A stretch of 64,000 nucleotides of DNA from assembly GCF_014641735.1 (NCBI RefSeq), contig NZ_BMIH01000002.1, positions 1 through 64,000 on the forward strand. Reading direction: 5' to 3'. The translations under genes were made by a program, and so were the position numbers. This document shows, in pieces, positions 25,541 through 33,016 of this stretch. Under the pieces are notes generated by a model. That model was not told where the DNA came from. It saw nothing but the letters and a program-made list of their open reading frames with translations, and made no database searches. Position 1 is the stretch's first letter, and every line of letters starts with the position of its first letter. Source of the stretch: Sphingomonas metalli. Its GTDB lineage: Bacteria; Pseudomonadota; Alphaproteobacteria; Sphingomonadales; Sphingomonadaceae.

Positions 25541-26362
25541 TCAGGCCAGGACCGGCCGGCTCTTGCGGCGGCGGATCAGGCCGGCGACCAGCGCGAGGCC
25601 GACGAACATCGTGGCCCAAGTCGAGGGCTCCGGCACCGCCGATGCGAAGCTCGCCGTCATCCGAAAATCGTCCACCGCGAGCGCATCGTCCGAACCGCTG
25701 TCGTCCAGGTCGATCCAGCGGATGCCGATCGACTGACCCTGCAGCAGGTTGAGGCCGGCGATCGTGCCGGTACGCTGGGCGCGGACCGTGTTGCCGTCCA
25801 CCGCGCCACCGCTGGGGGTGCCGGTGAGGACCTGATCGATGAGGTCGAGCGACGTCACCGTGGTCCAGCTCCCGGCCGAGGAGAGGTTCGCCGCCCCAAC
25901 CAGATAGGAGAAGGCGTAGCGCGTCGCGGTGGCCGAGGTGACGGTGGCCGAGCCGTTGCGCCACTGCTCGTTGAAGAAGGCGATGTCGAGCGCGTTGATC
26001 GTGCTGCCGGTCTGGTTGGTGAAGATCGCCCCGAAGCGCGATTCCAGACTGCCGCTCGCCAGCGAGCCCAGCGCCCGATCCGTCGATCCGGCCGCGCCGA
26101 AGCTGTAGGTGTCGCCCGTGTTGCTCGAGCCGTCGCCGGCGCGATAGCTGCTATTGGCATTGTCGCCCGTCTCACCGAACTGCCAGCCGTTCGGCAGCAG
26201 GCCGCCGTTGGTGGAGACGACCGCGGTGCTGGTGGTCAGCCCGTTGAAGTTCTCGCTATAGGTCGCGCCGGTCAGCGCGACCGCCGCGTTCGCTAACTGC
26301 GGCACGGCGAGCGACAGGGCTAGCGTCATCATCCGCCCCGCGCGGATCTTGGTCGAAGTCAT
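25541..26362 (-). CDS. PEPxxWA-CTERM sorting-domain surface protein
   Basis: The 273-residue protein is a probable exosortase substrate. It starts with a signal peptide (MMTLALSLAVPQLANAAVA). A beta-rich domain dominated by Ser, Thr, Asn, Gly and Ala (residues about 30-235) follows. The C-terminus has the tripartite sorting signal: VPEPSTWATM, a hydrophobic helix (FVGLALVAGLI) and a basic RRRK end. PEP followed by WA two residues later is the form common in sphingomonads. The fold resembles PEP-CTERM adhesin or matrix proteins of unknown function. A GGGGGA ribosome site lies about 8 bases before the ATG. It is the only sorting substrate visible, 11 kb from the exosortase gene. Confidence 0.9.
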   Translation of the reverse strand: MTSTKIRAGRMMTLALSLAVPQLANAAVALTGATYSENFNGLTTSTAVVSTNGGLLPNGWQFGETGDNANSSYRAGDGSSNTGDTYSFGAAGSTDRALGSLASGSLESRFGAIFTNQTGSTINALDIAFFNEQWRNGSATVTSATATRYAFSYLVGAANLSSAGSWTTVTSLDLIDQVLTGTPSGGAVDGNTVRAQRTGTIAGLNLLQGQSIGIRWIDLDDSGSDDALAVDDFRMTASFASAVPEPSTWATMFVGLALVAGLIRRRKSRPVLA

Positions 26363-26460
26363 CAGAAAATCCCCCGGATTCGTAATGCGATAAGGCCATC
26401 TGGCCTGTTGCGGGGGCTAAGGGGCGCATGCGTCAGAATGAGGAAGGCTCAATGACTCAT
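26363..26460 (-). promoter_or_regulatory. Upstream region of PEPxxWA-CTERM gene
   Basis: The 98-base gap contains the minus-strand sequence CGCCCCTTAGCCCCCGCAAC, whose core CCTTAGCCCC is also in the EPS divergent promoter. A GGCCAGATGGCC palindrome lies closer to the gene (about 26392-26403). Both are candidate regulator sites. I could not identify -35/-10 or -24/-12 boxes with confidence. Confidence 0.35.
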
Positions 26461-27315
26461 TTAAGTCTTTGGTAAAGGCCAACTTAACTGTGCCAGTACG
26501 GGAAAGTGATCGGAGGGGTAGAGCGCCCCCTGATGCGCGTCGATCACCGTCACGCGAAGCGGGATCAGGCCGCGGGTCCAGATCCAGTCGATCCGCTGGG
26601 TCGGCTTGCCGGTAAAGGCGTGGAAGGTCGCCGCCGGCCCCTTCTTCCGCGGCGCCACCTGCCACACGTCCGTCAGGCTGGTGGCAAGCACCTGATGCGG
26701 CGGCGTACTGGGTTCGGCGTTGAAGTCGCCGGTCAGCACGATCGGCCCCTGAACCGCGGCGATGCGCTGCGCGATCATCCGCGCGCCGCGGACCCGGGCC
26801 GCCTCGTCGTCGATGCGATAGGGCAGATGCGTGTCGAACAGCGTCACCCGTTCCTCGCCGCCGACCCGCCGGAACCGGGCCCAGGCGGCCATCCGGGGAT
26901 AGACATTCCCCCAGCTGATGCTGCCCGGCACGTCGGGCGTGTCCGACAGCCAGAAGTCCCCGCTCTCCTCGACCAGCCAGCGACCGCTATGATAGAAGAT
27001 GCCCATATGCTCGTCGGCCTGTCCGCCGCGGCGGTCGCGCCCGAACCAGCGATAGTGCGGCAGCGCTGCGACGATCTCGTCGCCCTGGATCTTGAAGAGC
27101 TCCTGCGTGCCGATCAGGTCGGGATCGGCGCGGCGGATCGTGTCGATCATCAGCGCGCGGCGATGCGGCCAGTCGTTGGTGCCGTCGCTAGCGAGCGGCA
27201 GGCGGACGTTGAAGGACATGACGGTAAGCTCCGGCGGCTTGGCCCGTGCCGTCGCGCGGGCGCCCAGCGCCAGCGCGGCCAGCCCGCCCAGCACCGCCCG
27301 CCGGCCCGGCATCAT
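26461..27315 (-). CDS. Exported endonuclease/exonuclease/phosphatase-family hydrolase
   Basis: The 284-residue protein has a Tat-like signal (PGRRAVLGGLAALALGARA). An EEP fold follows, with VMSFNVRLP, IGTQELFK (catalytic Glu), the paired GDFNAEPSTP and WIWTRG elements and a SDHFPVLAQL end carrying the catalytic Asp-His. Such exported enzymes act as phosphodiesterases or nucleases in the periplasm or outside the cell, and the exact substrate is unknown. The ATG at 27315 overlaps the stop of rpoN by four bases (ATGA), so it is read through from the sigma-54 transcript. In many relatives this position is occupied by hpf, so the downstream neighbour is unusual. Confidence 0.88.
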   Translation of the reverse strand: MMPGRRAVLGGLAALALGARATARAKPPELTVMSFNVRLPLASDGTNDWPHRRALMIDTIRRADPDLIGTQELFKIQGDEIVAALPHYRWFGRDRRGGQADEHMGIFYHSGRWLVEESGDFWLSDTPDVPGSISWGNVYPRMAAWARFRRVGGEERVTLFDTHLPYRIDDEAARVRGARMIAQRIAAVQGPIVLTGDFNAEPSTPPHQVLATSLTDVWQVAPRKKGPAATFHAFTGKPTQRIDWIWTRGLIPLRVTVIDAHQGALYPSDHFPVLAQLSWPLPKT

Positions 27316-28775
27316 GCCCCTTCGAGCGTGCGGGCGCGGCGGCGCTGCACCGAGCTGCCGATCCCCATGGCCTCGCGATATTTGGCGACCGTGCGCCGGG
27401 CGATGTCGAAGCCCTTGGCCTGAAGCAGTTCGACCAGCGTATCGTCGGACAGGATCTTCGCCCCCTCCCCGGCGATAAGCGCGCGTATCGCGCTCTTCAC
27501 CGCCTCGGCCGAAACCGCGTCGCCGCCGTCGGCCGCCTGAATTGCCGAGGTGAAGAAGTATTTCAGCTCGAAGGTCCCGCGCGCGCAGGACAGATATTTG
27601 TTGCTGGTGACCCGACTGACGGTCGACTCGTGCATCTCGATCGCGTCCGCGACACGGGCGAGGGTTAGCGGCCGGAGATGCTGGACGCCGCGGAGGAAGA
27701 AGGCTTCCTGCTGCTTCACGATCTCCGCGGCGACGCGCACGATCGTGCGCTGGCGCTGGTCGAGCGCCTTGGTCAGCCAGTTGGCCGATGCCAGGCAGTC
27801 GGAGAGCCAGGCCTTCGATGTCTTGTCCTGCGGTCCTTGGGCCAGCTCGGCATGATAGCGGCGGTTGACGAGCACGCGCGGCAGCGTGCTGCCGTTCAGC
27901 TCGACCATCCACGTCCCGTCGGCGGCCTGGGTGACGAACAGGTCCGGCACGACCGCGAGGGGCGGCTCCCCGCCGAAGCGGCAGCCGGGTTTGGGGTCGT
28001 AGCCGCGCAACTCGCGGATCATGTCCGCCATGTCCTCGTCGTCGACGCGGCAGAGCCGCTTCAGCCGGGCCAGATCGCCGCGCGCGAGCAGGTCGAGATT
28101 ATCGATCAGCTGCGCCATGCAGGGGTCGTAGCGATCCGCCTCCTTCGCCTGGAGGGCGAGGCACTCCGCCAGGTCACGCGCGCCGACGCCGGTCGGATCG
28201 AAGGTTTGGACCACCCTCAGCACCGACTCGACCCGCGCGATCGGCACGCCGAGGCGGTCGGCGATGTCGCGCAGCGACACCCGCAGATACCCCGCCTCGT
28301 CGATCTGATCGATCAGATGGTGCGCGATGAACAGGTCCGGTCCCGATATCGCCATCCCCGCCTGCTCGATCAGGTGATCGGCGAGGCTGAGATCCGGATT
28401 GGCGAAGCTGTCGAAATCGGGGCCGTCCTCCGGCACCGCGCCCGGCATCAGCCCTCCGTCTCGCGCGACCCCGCCATCGGCGACCGAGTCCTGCTGATGG
28501 CTCTCGGTCGCATAGTCGATGTCGAGCGGCTCGGCCTTGGCCGCGCCGGTGACGAGCGCATCGGCAGTCGCGGGCTCGGGTGCCGCCACCGGCTCCGGAC
28601 GGACGATCTCACCGCCCTGCCCGGCCTCCAGCAGCGGGTTTCTCTCCACCTCCTCGGCAATGAACGCCTCGATTTCGAGGTTCGACAGGGTCAGGAGCTT
28701 GATCGCCTGCTGCAGCTGCGGCGTCATCACCAGCGACTGGGACTGGCGCAGGTCGAGGCGCGGGGCGAGGCTCAT
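27312..28775 (-). CDS. rpoN: RNA polymerase sigma-54 factor
   Basis: The 487-residue protein is full-length sigma-54. Region I is the Gln/Leu-rich activator-interaction segment (SQSLVMTPQLQQAIKLL followed by NLEIEAFIAEEVERNPLLE). After an acidic linker come the core-binding domain and a helix-turn-helix (TLARVADAIEMHESTVSRV), and the C-terminal RpoN box ARRTVAKYRE is near residue 470. It directs polymerase to -24/-12 promoters with NtrC-type activators. The gene lies 165 bases downstream of lptB, as is typical in alphaproteobacteria, but with a large palindromic repeat between them. Downstream it overlaps an EEP hydrolase rather than hpf/ptsN. Confidence 0.97.
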   Translation of the reverse strand: MSLAPRLDLRQSQSLVMTPQLQQAIKLLTLSNLEIEAFIAEEVERNPLLEAGQGGEIVRPEPVAAPEPATADALVTGAAKAEPLDIDYATESHQQDSVADGGVARDGGLMPGAVPEDGPDFDSFANPDLSLADHLIEQAGMAISGPDLFIAHHLIDQIDEAGYLRVSLRDIADRLGVPIARVESVLRVVQTFDPTGVGARDLAECLALQAKEADRYDPCMAQLIDNLDLLARGDLARLKRLCRVDDEDMADMIRELRGYDPKPGCRFGGEPPLAVVPDLFVTQAADGTWMVELNGSTLPRVLVNRRYHAELAQGPQDKTSKAWLSDCLASANWLTKALDQRQRTIVRVAAEIVKQQEAFFLRGVQHLRPLTLARVADAIEMHESTVSRVTSNKYLSCARGTFELKYFFTSAIQAADGGDAVSAEAVKSAIRALIAGEGAKILSDDTLVELLQAKGFDIARRTVAKYREAMGIGSSVQRRRARTLEGA

Positions 28776-28781
28776 GACTCA

Positions 28782-28918
28782 GATCCTCCCCGATACGGGG
28801 CGGGGGACCAGCCGCAGGCTGGTGGAGGGGCCCTCCTTGGGCGAACCGTGCGTGGCGATCCCCCTCCACCACCAGCCTGACGGCTGGCGGTCCCCCCTCC
28901 CCGCTTGCGGAGAGGATC
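28782..28918. repeat. Large REP-like inverted repeat between lptB and rpoN
   Basis: Two arms of about 50 bases (28782-28830 and 28861-28918) are imperfect reverse complements, for example GGGGGACCAGCCGCAGG against the complement of CCTGACGGCTGGCGGTCCCC. Each arm contains an inner palindrome (CAGCC-GCA-GGCTG in the left arm). About 30 bases of spacer lie between the arms. This is the layout of bacterial interspersed REP units. Transcribed in either direction it would fold into a long hairpin that could affect rpoN expression or stabilise the upstream lpt mRNA. Confidence 0.8.
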
Positions 28919-28940
28919 TATGGAAGGTGTCCGCCATGAC

Positions 28941-29720
28941 CTACAGCGAGAAGCCCTCGCCGAGGTACAGCCGCCGGACATTCGCGTCGGCGACCAGTTC
29001 CTCGGGCGAGCCGGTGAACAGGACGCGGCCGTCATAGATGATGTAGGCGCGGTCGACGATGTCGAGCGTCTCGCGCACATTGTGATCGGTGATGAGAACG
29101 CCGATGTCGCGGCGCTTCAGGTCCTTCACCAGATCGCGGATGTCGGCGATCGAGATCGGGTCGATGCCGGCGAACGGCTCGTCCAGCAGCATGATCGACG
29201 GATCGGCCGCGAGGGCGCGCGCGATCTCCGCACGCCGGCGCTCGCCGCCCGACAGCGCCATGGCCGGCGCGGCACGCAGCCGTGTCAGGCCGAACTCCTC
29301 GAGCAGGCGGTCGAGCTTCTGTTGGCGAACCGCCTTGTCCGGCTCCGACAGTTCGAGAACGGTGGAGATGTTCTTCTCGATCGACAGGCCGCGGAAGATC
29401 GATGTCTCCTGCGGCAGGTAGCCGAGGCCGAGGATGGCGCGCCGGTACATGGGCAGTCCGGTGATATCCTCGCCATCGAGCATGATACGGCCCGAGTCGG
29501 GCTTTACCAGTCCCATGACCGAGTAGAAGCAGGTCGTCTTGCCGGCGCCGTTCGGCCCGAGCAACCCGATCACCTCGCCGCGCCCGACCGTGACCGACAC
29601 GTCGGTCAGCACGACTCGCTTGTCATAGGACTTGGCGATCGAGACGACCTGGAGGCCGTTCGCCACGGGTGTCTCGACGATCGGAGCAGTCGCGTCGGCA
29701 GGAAGGACAGTCGTAGCCAT
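28941..29720 (-). CDS. lptB: LPS export ABC transporter ATP-binding protein
   Basis: The 259-residue ATPase powers extraction of lipopolysaccharide from the inner membrane. Motifs are Walker A GPNGAGKTTCF (about residue 55), the signature LSGGERRRAEIARAL, Walker B IMLLDEPFAGID and the switch His in LITDHNVRET. The N-terminal 22 residues before LQVVSIAKSY are a small extension common in sphingomonads. LptB pairs with LptF/LptG, which are not in the window, and with LptC encoded upstream. It lies 149 bases downstream of lptA in the same direction. Confidence 0.97.
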   Translation of the reverse strand: MATTVLPADATAPIVETPVANGLQVVSIAKSYDKRVVLTDVSVTVGRGEVIGLLGPNGAGKTTCFYSVMGLVKPDSGRIMLDGEDITGLPMYRRAILGLGYLPQETSIFRGLSIEKNISTVLELSEPDKAVRQQKLDRLLEEFGLTRLRAAPAMALSGGERRRAEIARALAADPSIMLLDEPFAGIDPISIADIRDLVKDLKRRDIGVLITDHNVRETLDIVDRAYIIYDGRVLFTGSPEELVADANVRRLYLGEGFSL

Positions 29721-29869
29721 CGGAAGCGGCGCCTCGCAGAGAAACGGTTACCGGATCGTAAAAGCGCCCGGTGTGGCAGGATTCCTGCATGGAAGCTTGC
29801 CGCAGGGCGAAGCGCAGGGGAAGTGATTTCGCGAGCCGCTCGCCCGTCCCGCAGGCCGGCCGCGCATGC

Positions 29870-30427
29870 TCATTGCTGGCGCTGGGGCACCGAGAAGGTG
29901 CCGGTGACCCGCCCCGCGCGCGACTGGACGACGCCCGGAACACTGCCGGTGCCGGCGCCGGCGCTTCCGACCGACGACCCGTCGATCACCGCACGGCCGG
30001 TATCGAGATTGATCGTCAGCCGCCCGCCATTGACCGTATTCCCGCCACCCTGGGTCAGGCTGACGGCGCCCAGCATCGTGATGACGCGCCGGTTGAGATC
30101 GTAGATCGCATATTGGCTCTTCGCCGTCTGGTCCGGCCGCCGCACCGTCACGCCGCCCGAGGCATCGAGCCGGGAGACCTGCGGATTGCCGCCCACCACC
30201 TCGCCCGTATAAGCGACGGTCATGCGAGCGGCGTTGAGCGTCATCTCGGTCTGCTTGACCGAGACGTTGCCGGCCAGCACGACGCGATCGGCGCGATCCT
30301 GAAGTTCGATCCGGTCGGCGCTGAAGTCGATCGGTGCCGCCGTGTTATGCCGCTGCTGCGCGCCCGCCACCGATGCGAACGCGAGGGCGGAGACTGCAAG
30401 AGCGGAGGCGAGGCGGAGCGCTGGCAT
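29870..30427 (-). CDS. lptA: LPS transport periplasmic protein LptA
   Basis: The 185-residue protein has a signal peptide (LRLASALAVSALAFASVAGAQ). A single OstA/LptA beta-jellyroll follows (IDFSADRIELQDRADRVVLAGNVSV through NGGRLTINLDTGRAV), which forms the periplasmic LPS bridge. The last 30 residues (SAGAGTGSVPGVVQSRAGRVTGTFSVPQ) are a low-complexity tail typical of alphaproteobacterial LptA. It lies six bases after lptC and 149 bases before lptB, so the three form one transcript in the order rnd-lptC-lptA-lptB-rpoN. Confidence 0.93.
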   Translation of the reverse strand: MPALRLASALAVSALAFASVAGAQQRHNTAAPIDFSADRIELQDRADRVVLAGNVSVKQTEMTLNAARMTVAYTGEVVGGNPQVSRLDASGGVTVRRPDQTAKSQYAIYDLNRRVITMLGAVSLTQGGGNTVNGGRLTINLDTGRAVIDGSSVGSAGAGTGSVPGVVQSRAGRVTGTFSVPQRQQ

Positions 30428-30433
30428 GGCGGG

Positions 30434-31072
30434 CTATTTCGTACCGCGCGGCACAATCCGCAAGCGGGCATTGCCGTCCAGCGTCACGGTGCGACTTTCA
30501 AGGTCCGCCCGCAGCTTGTCGGCCCGATAGGTGCCCTGCGGCAGCATGCCGGTGACCGCACCGACGCTTTCCAGCCGGCGTTGTTGGAGATCGACGATCG
30601 CATCGCCGGTATCGAGCCGGTAGCCGCCGGTCGCCTCGAACACCACCGGCCCGGTCACGCGCATCCGTTCGGTGTTCATGTCGTAGCGGCCGCCCGGCGC
30701 GACGAGCCGCGCCGGTCCGTCGCTCAGCGTGATCCGCGCCGCCAGCTGATCCAGCCGGACGATCGGCTCGGCCGAACTGCGCTGCACCGCCGAGCCGGCG
30801 TCGAGTTCGAAGGGCTGGCCGTTCGAGTCCTGCCCCCGATACCGAGCGGCCTGGAGCCGCATGCGCTCCTTGGCCACCTCCACCTTGTTCTTGTCGAGCA
30901 CGAAGGACACGTCGCCGGTCGAGGTGAGCGGCGCCATGACGAGAAAGGCGGCCAGCACGCCGACCGCCATCGGCAGGGCAATTCGCGCGGTGGCGACGAG
31001 GCGATCGTGCGAGCTGCCGGGCGCCGCCCAGCGCTGGCGATCGCTGCGCATCCGCACCGCCGTGTCAGACAT
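30434..31072 (-). CDS. lptC: LPS export protein LptC
   Basis: The 212-residue protein has a basic N-terminus, one membrane anchor (ALPMAVGVLAAFLVMAPL, about residues 33-50) and a periplasmic LptC beta-jellyroll (FVLDKNKVEVAKERMRLQAARYRG and following repeated strands) that hands LPS to LptA. The start ATG at 31072 overlaps the RNase D stop by eight bases and gives the family N-terminus. Frames beginning further upstream lie inside the RNase D gene and are not homologous. Length is normal for sphingomonads. Confidence 0.92.
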   Translation of the reverse strand: MSDTAVRMRSDRQRWAAPGSSHDRLVATARIALPMAVGVLAAFLVMAPLTSTGDVSFVLDKNKVEVAKERMRLQAARYRGQDSNGQPFELDAGSAVQRSSAEPIVRLDQLAARITLSDGPARLVAPGGRYDMNTERMRVTGPVVFEATGGYRLDTGDAIVDLQQRRLESVGAVTGMLPQGTYRADKLRADLESRTVTLDGNARLRIVPRGTK

Positions 31073-31685
31073 GGGCGAACACGTCGATCTCGGGCCAGCC
31101 GGCAAGATCCAGCTCGGCGCGGGTCGGCAGGAAATCGAAGCAGGCCTGGGCCAGCGCCATGCGCCCTTCCCGCACCAGCCGCCGCTCCAGTTCCTGGCGC
31201 AGGCGATGGAGATAGCGGACGTCGGAGGCGGCATATTCCTTCTGCGCCTCGGTCAGGGCCGGGCTGCCCCAATCCGACGATTGCTGCGCCTTCGACAGCT
31301 CCAGGCCGAGCAGCTCGCGCACCAGCTCCTTCAATCCGTGCCGGTCGGTATAGGTCCGCACCAGACGGGAGGCGATCTTGGTATCCCAGGCCGGCCCAGC
31401 GACGACGCCCAGATAGTGGCGCACCGCTGCGATGTCGAAGCGTCCGAAATGATAGAGCTTGGTAATTGCCGGATCGGCGAGCAGCGCCTTCAGGTTCGGC
31501 GCGGCATAGTCGCTTCCCGCCGCGAACCGCACGAGATGCTCGTCCGGCCCGCCGTCCGACAGCTGGGCGACGCAGAGCCGGTCACGCGGTGTGATCAGCC
31601 CCATCGTCTCCGTGTCGACGGCGATCGAATCCGCCCCGGCGAACAGGCCGGCGGGGATGTCTTCCTCATGCAGATGGACGGTCAT
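31065..31685 (-). CDS. rnd: Ribonuclease D (DEDD 3'-5' exonuclease)
   Basis: The 206-residue enzyme is the short RNase D form without an HRDC domain. DEDD motifs are IAVDTETMGL (Exo I), KLYHFGRFD (Exo II, His-Phe in place of the common HNxxFD start) and AASDVRYLHRL (Exo III with Tyr four residues before Asp). It trims the 3' ends of tRNA and other stable RNAs in the cytoplasm. I start it at ATG 31685, because the TTG 36 bases upstream adds a non-conserved basic tail. It heads the leftward lpt-rpoN run, overlapping lptC by eight bases. Confidence 0.93.
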   Translation of the reverse strand: MTVHLHEEDIPAGLFAGADSIAVDTETMGLITPRDRLCVAQLSDGGPDEHLVRFAAGSDYAAPNLKALLADPAITKLYHFGRFDIAAVRHYLGVVAGPAWDTKIASRLVRTYTDRHGLKELVRELLGLELSKAQQSSDWGSPALTEAQKEYAASDVRYLHRLRQELERRLVREGRMALAQACFDFLPTRAELDLAGWPEIDVFAHV

Positions 31686-32000
31686 GCGCACGGCCCTAGC
31701 GGGCCTCCGATCGCGGCTCAATGCCCGTGAACGCGCGGGGACCGTGACAGAATAGCGTTATCATCGTTCAAGACATGGCAGCATTGTGCGCCAGAAATGC
31801 GGACCGAAGTGCTTCCCAGGCAACACATCGCGACGTGTTTCGGCCGCATCGCGCAGAATTCGTTCGCAGCGGCGCGACGAATCGGCTATGCAGCCGGGAA
31901 GGCGCGAAAGGTTTGGCGCTGGAAGGCCGTGAGCACGTCGTCCGGAGCTCGGGTACTTGAGGAAGCATTTACGGGCGAACCGGGAAGACGAACAGGGCTT
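31686..32000 (+). promoter_or_regulatory. Long leader region upstream of the cold-shock gene
   Basis: The 315 bases between the RNase D start and the cold-shock gene contain no convincing gene. Several frames are open in every direction, which is a GC artefact. Cold-shock genes often have structured 5' leaders, and a long transcribed leader would fit here, but I can see no cold-box or defined hairpin. Ribosome-site-like AGGG (positions 31994-31997) precedes the ATG at 32001. A promoter for rnd must lie on the opposite strand in the same region. Confidence 0.4.
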
Positions 32001-32825
32001 ATGAGTTTCGATAAAGGCGGCCGCGGAAACCGTGGCGGGCGCGGGCGCGACAAGCGCGACAGCTTCGGCGGCGACGATTTCGGCGGCGGCTTCGGTGGCG
32101 GCGGCTTCGGCGGTGGCGACCGCTTCGGCGGCGGCGGTGATCGCTTCGGCGGTGGCGGCGGCGGCTTCGGCGGTGGCGACCGGTTCGGCGGCGGCGGCGG
32201 CGGTTTCCGTGGCGGCGGCGGTGGCGGCTTCGGCGGTGGTGGCGGCGGCTTCGGCGGCGGCGGTCGCGGCATGCCTCCCCAGGTCGTCGGCGAGGGCACC
32301 GGTGTCGTCAAGTTCTTCAACGGCCAGAAGGGCTTCGGCTTCATCGTCCGTGACGATGGCGGCGAGGACGTGTTCGTGCACATTTCGGCGGTCGAGCAGG
32401 CCGGCCTGACCGGTCTGGCCGAGGGTCAGCCGCTCGGCTTCACCCTGGTCGATCGCGGCGGCCGCATCTCGGCGACCGAGCTGAAGATCGACGGCGAGCC
32501 GATGCCGGTGACCGATCGTGCGCCGCGCGAGCCCCGCGAGGGTGGCTTCGGTGCCGGTCCGCGCGGTGGTGCCGGCGGCGGCGCCGGTGGGCCGCAGCGC
32601 CAGCTGACCGGTGAGAAGGCGACGGGCACGGTCAAGTTCTTCAACGCCATGAAGGGCTTCGGCTTCATCCAGCGCGATGACGGCCAGCCCGACGCGTTCG
32701 TCCACATCTCGGCCGTCGAGCGAGCCGGCATGTCGAGCCTGAACGAGGGCGACCGCCTTCAGTTCGAACTCGAAGTCGATCGCCGCGGCAAATATGCTGC
32801 CGTCAACCTGTCGCAGGCCGGCTGA
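32001..32825 (+). CDS. Glycine-rich protein with two cold-shock domains
   Basis: The 274-residue protein has three parts. Residues about 1-95 are a low-complexity glycine tract with repeated FGGG, RFGGGG and RGGR units (27-90 almost wholly Gly, Phe, Asp, Arg). Residues about 98-165 are one cold-shock domain (GVVKFFNGQKGFGFIVRDDG, then VFVHISAVEQAG). Residues about 208-274 are a second domain (GTVKFFNAMKGFGFIQRDDG, then AFVHISAVERAG). Both carry the RNP-like KGFGFI and VFVHIS motifs, so both should bind single-stranded nucleic acid. The glycine/Phe/Arg prefix is like RGG/FG-rich regions of RNA-binding proteins that self-assemble. Start ATG 32001 is supported by AGGG. A terminator follows at 32854-32886. 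Confidence 0.93.
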   Translation: MSFDKGGRGNRGGRGRDKRDSFGGDDFGGGFGGGGFGGGDRFGGGGDRFGGGGGGFGGGDRFGGGGGGFRGGGGGGFGGGGGGFGGGGRGMPPQVVGEGTGVVKFFNGQKGFGFIVRDDGGEDVFVHISAVEQAGLTGLAEGQPLGFTLVDRGGRISATELKIDGEPMPVTDRAPREPREGGFGAGPRGGAGGGAGGPQRQLTGEKATGTVKFFNAMKGFGFIQRDDGQPDAFVHISAVERAGMSSLNEGDRLQFELEVDRRGKYAAVNLSQAG

Positions 32826-32849
32826 CGCCTCGGACTTCCCGAAGGTTTG

Positions 32850-32886
32850 AAAAGGCCCGTCCGGTTTCGACCGGGCGGGCCTTTTC
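32850..32886 (+). terminator. Intrinsic terminator of cold-shock gene
   Basis: GGCCCGTCCGG (32854-32864) and CCGGGCGGGCC (32871-32881) form an 11-base stem with one G-U pair and a TTTCGA loop. A-rich bases precede it and TTTT follows. This is a textbook rho-independent terminator. Confidence 0.92.
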
Positions 32887-33016
32887 GCATTTCGGCGAGA
32901 CTGGGCTTGGCTTTCGTCCGCGACACCGCCAACGCCGCCAATGCCAGGTTCAGGCCGTTGCCGTGCGGGACGGTCCGGCTGGCTTCGCAGCCAATTTGCC
33001 GCCACAAGGCCGGACC

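Noticed and set aside
32080..32275. Tandem short GGCGG repeats that could suggest a CRISPR or satellite
   Set aside because: They are glycine codons of the low-complexity tract with no spacers or fixed repeat length. No cas genes are in the window.
31761..33005. 414-codon minus-strand frame opposite the cold-shock gene, with Ala/Thr/Glu repeats
   Set aside because: The repeats are the complement of the glycine codons of the cold-shock gene. The forward frame has two clear cold-shock domains.
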